The position numbers and the translations under genes were made by a program. Positions 61,449 to 64,000 of a stretch of 64,000 nt of DNA are shown here, one piece after another. Origin of the DNA: JAQVCM01 sp040403095 (GTDB lineage: Bacteria; Bacteroidota; Bacteroidia; Flavobacteriales_D; Crocinitomicaceae); the NCBI GenBank assembly GCA_040403095.1, contig JBBALI010000005.1:62001-126000 (forward strand), given 5' to 3'. The notes beneath the pieces were generated by a model. It did no database searches and was not told the DNA's origin. It saw nothing but the letters and a program-made list of their open reading frames with translations. Within the stretch, counting starts at the first letter, position 1; each line of letters starts with the position of its first letter.

Positions 61449-62480
61449 TCAAAAAATATTCACTTCTCTCTCTAACTCGACGCCAAATTCGGCTGAAATT
61501 GATTTCAAGATATTCGTTGATAAATCAAAAATTTCAGTTCCTGTTGCACCAGCATAATTTACCAAAACCAACGCTTGATTTTTGTGAACGCCATATTTTG
61601 CCTCGCTATTTCCCTCGCTTTTAGAGATTGTTTTTCCTTTCCAACCTGCAGTTTCGATCAACCAACCAGCGGGCATTTTCACTTTTCCTTCACCTGCCGG
61701 GTAAGAAGGCGCATCAGGATATTTTGTGCGAATTTTCAAATATTGAGATTCTTCAATCACCGGATTTTTGAAAAAACTACCAGCATTTCCTATTTCTTTG
61801 GGATCAGGAAGTTTACTTCTTCTGATGGCGATTACTGCATCGCTGACATCTTTGATGGTCGGATTTTCAATTCCTTTGGATTTCAATTCAACTTCAATTG
61901 CACCGTAAGTTGTGTTCAAATTGGATGATTTCGACAATTTAAAATATACTTGTGTAATGATATATTTCCCTTTTAATTTGCGTTTGAAAACACTTTCTCT
62001 GTATCCAAATTCACAAGATTCATTGTCAAAAGTATGAATTGTTCCAATTTCGATTTCAAATGCTTCTAGTTTTTCAAATACTTGTTTGATTTCAACACCG
62101 TAAGCCCCAATATTCTGCATAGGACTTGCTCCCACGCTTCCCGGAATTAGCGAAAGATTTTCTACTCCTGCAAATCCATTTTCGATGCAAAAAAGGACAA
62201 ATTCATGCCATGATTCTCCAGCACCAGATTTGACAATGACTTCATTTTCATTTTCAGAAACGACTTCAATTCCTTTGATTTCATTTCTCAAAACCAATCC
62301 ATCAAAATGCTTGGTCATTAAGATATTGCTTCCGCCGCCCAATACCAAAAGTGGAACATGCCTAAAATCCTCCAACAATTGACTCAATTTTTCAACTGAA
62401 TCGAAAGTCGAAAAAAAGTGCGCATTCACATCAATGCCAAAAGTATTGAAAGGTTTGAGACTTATATTTTCTGAAATCAT
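61449..62480 (-). CDS. murB: UDP-N-acetylmuramate dehydrogenase
   Basis: A 343-residue FAD enzyme that reduces UDP-GlcNAc-enolpyruvate to UDP-MurNAc in peptidoglycan synthesis. GGGSNILM at 48-55 binds FAD, GVENLSLIPGSVGASPMQNIGAYG is at 105-128, FGYRESVFK includes Arg161, and the proton-donating Ser235 is in GNAGSFFKNP. The type I layout with the Tyr loop is present and length is typical. An exact promoter lies directly ahead and predicts a leaderless mRNA. Confidence 0.96.
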   Translation of the reverse strand: MISENISLKPFNTFGIDVNAHFFSTFDSVEKLSQLLEDFRHVPLLVLGGGSNILMTKHFDGLVLRNEIKGIEVVSENENEVIVKSGAGESWHEFVLFCIENGFAGVENLSLIPGSVGASPMQNIGAYGVEIKQVFEKLEAFEIEIGTIHTFDNESCEFGYRESVFKRKLKGKYIITQVYFKLSKSSNLNTTYGAIEVELKSKGIENPTIKDVSDAVIAIRRSKLPDPKEIGNAGSFFKNPVIEESQYLKIRTKYPDAPSYPAGEGKVKMPAGWLIETAGWKGKTISKSEGNSEAKYGVHKNQALVLVNYAGATGTEIFDLSTNILKSISAEFGVELEREVNIF

Positions 62481-62484
62481 AAAA

Positions 62485-62514
62485 CAAAGATAGTTTGGAT
62501 TCTTAGAATGACAA
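62485..62514 (-). promoter_or_regulatory. Consensus promoter giving leaderless murB mRNA
   Basis: TATCTTTG at 62485-62492 and TTG at 62512-62514 with a 19-base spacer. The last G is five bases from the A of the ATG at 62480, as in rlmB. Confidence 0.75.
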
Positions 62515-62553
62515 AAATGTAGGAAGGAATTTAAATTTCAAAAAAATAAGTAA

Positions 62554-62586
62554 AAGCAAAAACCCCAAGATTTACTCGGGGTTTTC
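62554..62586 (-). terminator. sppA terminator
   Basis: AAAACCCC (62559-62566) pairs with GGGGTTTT (62578-62585), with a short T tract on the minus strand. It follows the sppA stop by 22 bases. Confidence 0.8.
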
Positions 62587-62607
62587 TAGAAACAAGGGAG
62601 ATTGTTT

Positions 62608-64000
62608 TTAATTTAGAACGATTTCATAAGGCATTCTCATTTGAATTCCTTTCAACTGTTCTAATTTCTTCAATTGTTGGTAATAAAATTTCAATGATTC
62701 TGGCATTTCAGAATAAGAAGATTTGATGCTTGCTTGTTCTTCTTTGGTCAATCCTTCAATCAATTCGAAAATCGGGTCTTCTTTTTTCTCAGGCCAATAA
62801 CGGATTTTTTGATCTTTGATTCCCGCTTGTTTTGCAGCATAATTGATCGCGTCTTTGATTCCTCCAAGTTGGTCAACCAAGCCGATACTCAAAGCATCAG
62901 TTCCTGTCCAAACGCGACCTCTAGCGATTTTATTTACTGCGTCAACTGTCATTCCACGACCTGTAGAAACACGATTTAAAAAGTCTAGGTAAATTACATC
63001 GACTTCTTCTTGAATGGTTGTAAATTCTTCAGGAGATAATCTTCTGTTTGTTGAAAGGACAGCGTGTTTGTTGGTTTGTACCCTGTCAAAAGTCAAACCG
63101 AGTTTATTTTGCAACATATTACCAGTAAAAGGAATTACCCCAAAAACACCGATTGAACCGGTAATGGTAGTTGGTTCAGCAAAAATCCTGGCGGCTGGTG
63201 AAGCGATATAATATCCACCAGAAGCGGCAACGTCTCCCATAGAAACAATGACTTTTTTCTTTTGATTGGCCAATTTCACTTCACGCCAAATTTCATCACT
63301 TGCCAAAGCACTTCCTCCGGGGCTATTTACTCGTAAAACGATTGTTTTGATGTTTTTATCCAATCTTGCTTCTCGCAAATATTTACAGATTTTAAGAGAA
63401 GACAATCCATCACCATCGACAGAAACATCGCCTTCTGCAAGAATTACCGCAATATTTGGTTTTCCAAATTTGATGCCCATTTGGTCGTTGTAGAATTTCT
63501 TTTTGGCATACTTTTCAAATTCATTGAATTCCAAATCATCGACATTTTTTGCACCTGATTTCTTAACTAAAATCGCCAGTACTTCGTCGCGATATTTTGT
63601 TGCATCCATCATTTTCAATTTCACTGCATCAACGGCACGGTGAATTTTCAAATTTTCAGCAATTTCGTTTAGTTCATTCACTGAAATTTTTCTGTCTCGA
63701 GAGATATCAATTCTAATGTCGTTCCAAATACTTGACAAATATTTTTCAATTTGCAAGCGACTTGAATCGCTCATTTCCGTTCTAAAATATGGCTCAACCG
63801 CACTTTTGAAATCGTTGTTTTTACCGCGAATCACTTGCATCTCAACTTCGAGCATGTCCAAGGTGTTTTTGAAGAACATCAATTCTGTCCCCAATCCAAC
63901 AAACTCCATGGTTGAATTTGGAAATCCATAAACTTCATTGGCAGCACTTGAAATGTAATACTCTTTTTGTGTAATCACTTCTCCGCTATTATAAGCAACC
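62608..64000 (-). CDS. sppA: Signal peptide peptidase SppA (67K type), C-terminal part
   Basis: About 464 codons of a membrane protease that degrades cleaved signal peptides; the frame is open at the right edge, and the residues before the first visible Met (VAYNSGEV) are in frame and fit the family. The visible part ends the N-terminal repeat and contains the full second repeat with the Ser nucleophile in SMGDVAASGGYYIA and the RVNSPGGSALASDEIW block. The N-terminal membrane anchor is outside the window. The catalytic Lys of the first repeat cannot be placed by eye. Confidence 0.93.
   Translation of the reverse strand, partial: VAYNSGEVITQKEYYISSAANEVYGFPNSTMEFVGLGTELMFFKNTLDMLEVEMQVIRGKNNDFKSAVEPYFRTEMSDSSRLQIEKYLSSIWNDIRIDISRDRKISVNELNEIAENLKIHRAVDAVKLKMMDATKYRDEVLAILVKKSGAKNVDDLEFNEFEKYAKKKFYNDQMGIKFGKPNIAVILAEGDVSVDGDGLSSLKICKYLREARLDKNIKTIVLRVNSPGGSALASDEIWREVKLANQKKKVIVSMGDVAASGGYYIASPAARIFAEPTTITGSIGVFGVIPFTGNMLQNKLGLTFDRVQTNKHAVLSTNRRLSPEEFTTIQEEVDVIYLDFLNRVSTGRGMTVDAVNKIARGRVWTGTDALSIGLVDQLGGIKDAINYAAKQAGIKDQKIRYWPEKKEDPIFELIEGLTKEEQASIKSSYSEMPESLKFYYQQLKKLEQLKGIQMRMPYEIVLN

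Noticed and set aside
1..64000. CRISPR array, toxin-antitoxin module or restriction system
   Set aside because: No regularly spaced repeats, Cas proteins, recognisable toxin-antitoxin pairs or methylase/endonuclease genes were seen.

Overview
This is an A+T-rich chromosomal window from a member of the Bacteroidota, most likely order Flavobacteriales; a Crocinitomicaceae/Fluviicola-like host is only an impression. The evidence is: promoters of the form TTG-N19-TAnnTTTG, with several exact matches; a gliding/type IX secretion C-terminal domain on a large secreted lectin-like protein; a TonB-dependent receptor with a carboxypeptidase-like N-terminal domain; DUF2851 and DUF3467 proteins; and little visible Shine-Dalgarno sequence. 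No rRNA operon, CRISPR array, prophage or complete insertion sequence was seen.

Layout. 1-7.9 kb: the end of upp, a small membrane protein and a YjjG-like nucleotidase on the plus strand, then a lipoprotein, a GT39-like glycosyltransferase, rlmB and a small secreted protein on the minus strand, then a DEAD-box helicase and ahcY on the plus strand. 8-18 kb: a minus-strand surface-polysaccharide locus with two flippases, a polymerase-like protein, an O-antigen ligase/polymerase, GT4 and GT2 glycosyltransferases, a DegT aminotransferase and the initiating sugar-phosphate transferase. A REP-associated tyrosine transposase (RAYT) gene is packed inside it. 18-20.3 kb: rny, zapA and a coiled-coil ZapB-like gene.

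20.5-35.5 kb is the conserved information-processing core, all on the minus strand. In transcription order it runs rpsU-xerC-hpf, then tRNA-Thr/Tyr/Gly/Thr-tuf-tRNA-Trp-secE-nusG-rplK-rplA-rplJ-rplL-rpoB-rpoC, then a DUF3467 gene. The tRNA-tuf-secE-nusG-rpl-rpo order is close to that of E. coli. A canonical promoter and a boxA-like leader sit ahead of the tRNAs, and terminator hairpins follow tuf, rpoC and the DUF3467 gene.

35.5-47 kb: acyl-CoA dehydrogenase, apt, an HhH DNA-binding protein, two APC amino-acid permeases, a 1253-residue protein with six PAS-like domains and a SpoIIE-type phosphatase domain, and a secreted CsgG-like protein. 47-51.2 kb: a regulator-like protein divergent from three tandem paralogous secreted proteins of unknown function. 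This is the most unusual gene block in the window. 51.2-64 kb: a decayed RmlD-like gene, a PspC-like protein, DUF2851, a dihydrouridine synthase, a large composite palindrome, mtnA, the double C-type-lectin T9SS protein, a TonB-dependent receptor, murB and the C-terminal part of sppA.

Several GTG/TTG starts were trimmed to a downstream ATG where a signal peptide, a terminator or family length argued for it (16685, 41795, 46949, 49108, 50144, 51705 and 55649 genes). The starts of secE (GTG), rpoB (GTG), dus (TTG) and the first flippase (TTG) had no in-frame ATG alternative at a plausible position.
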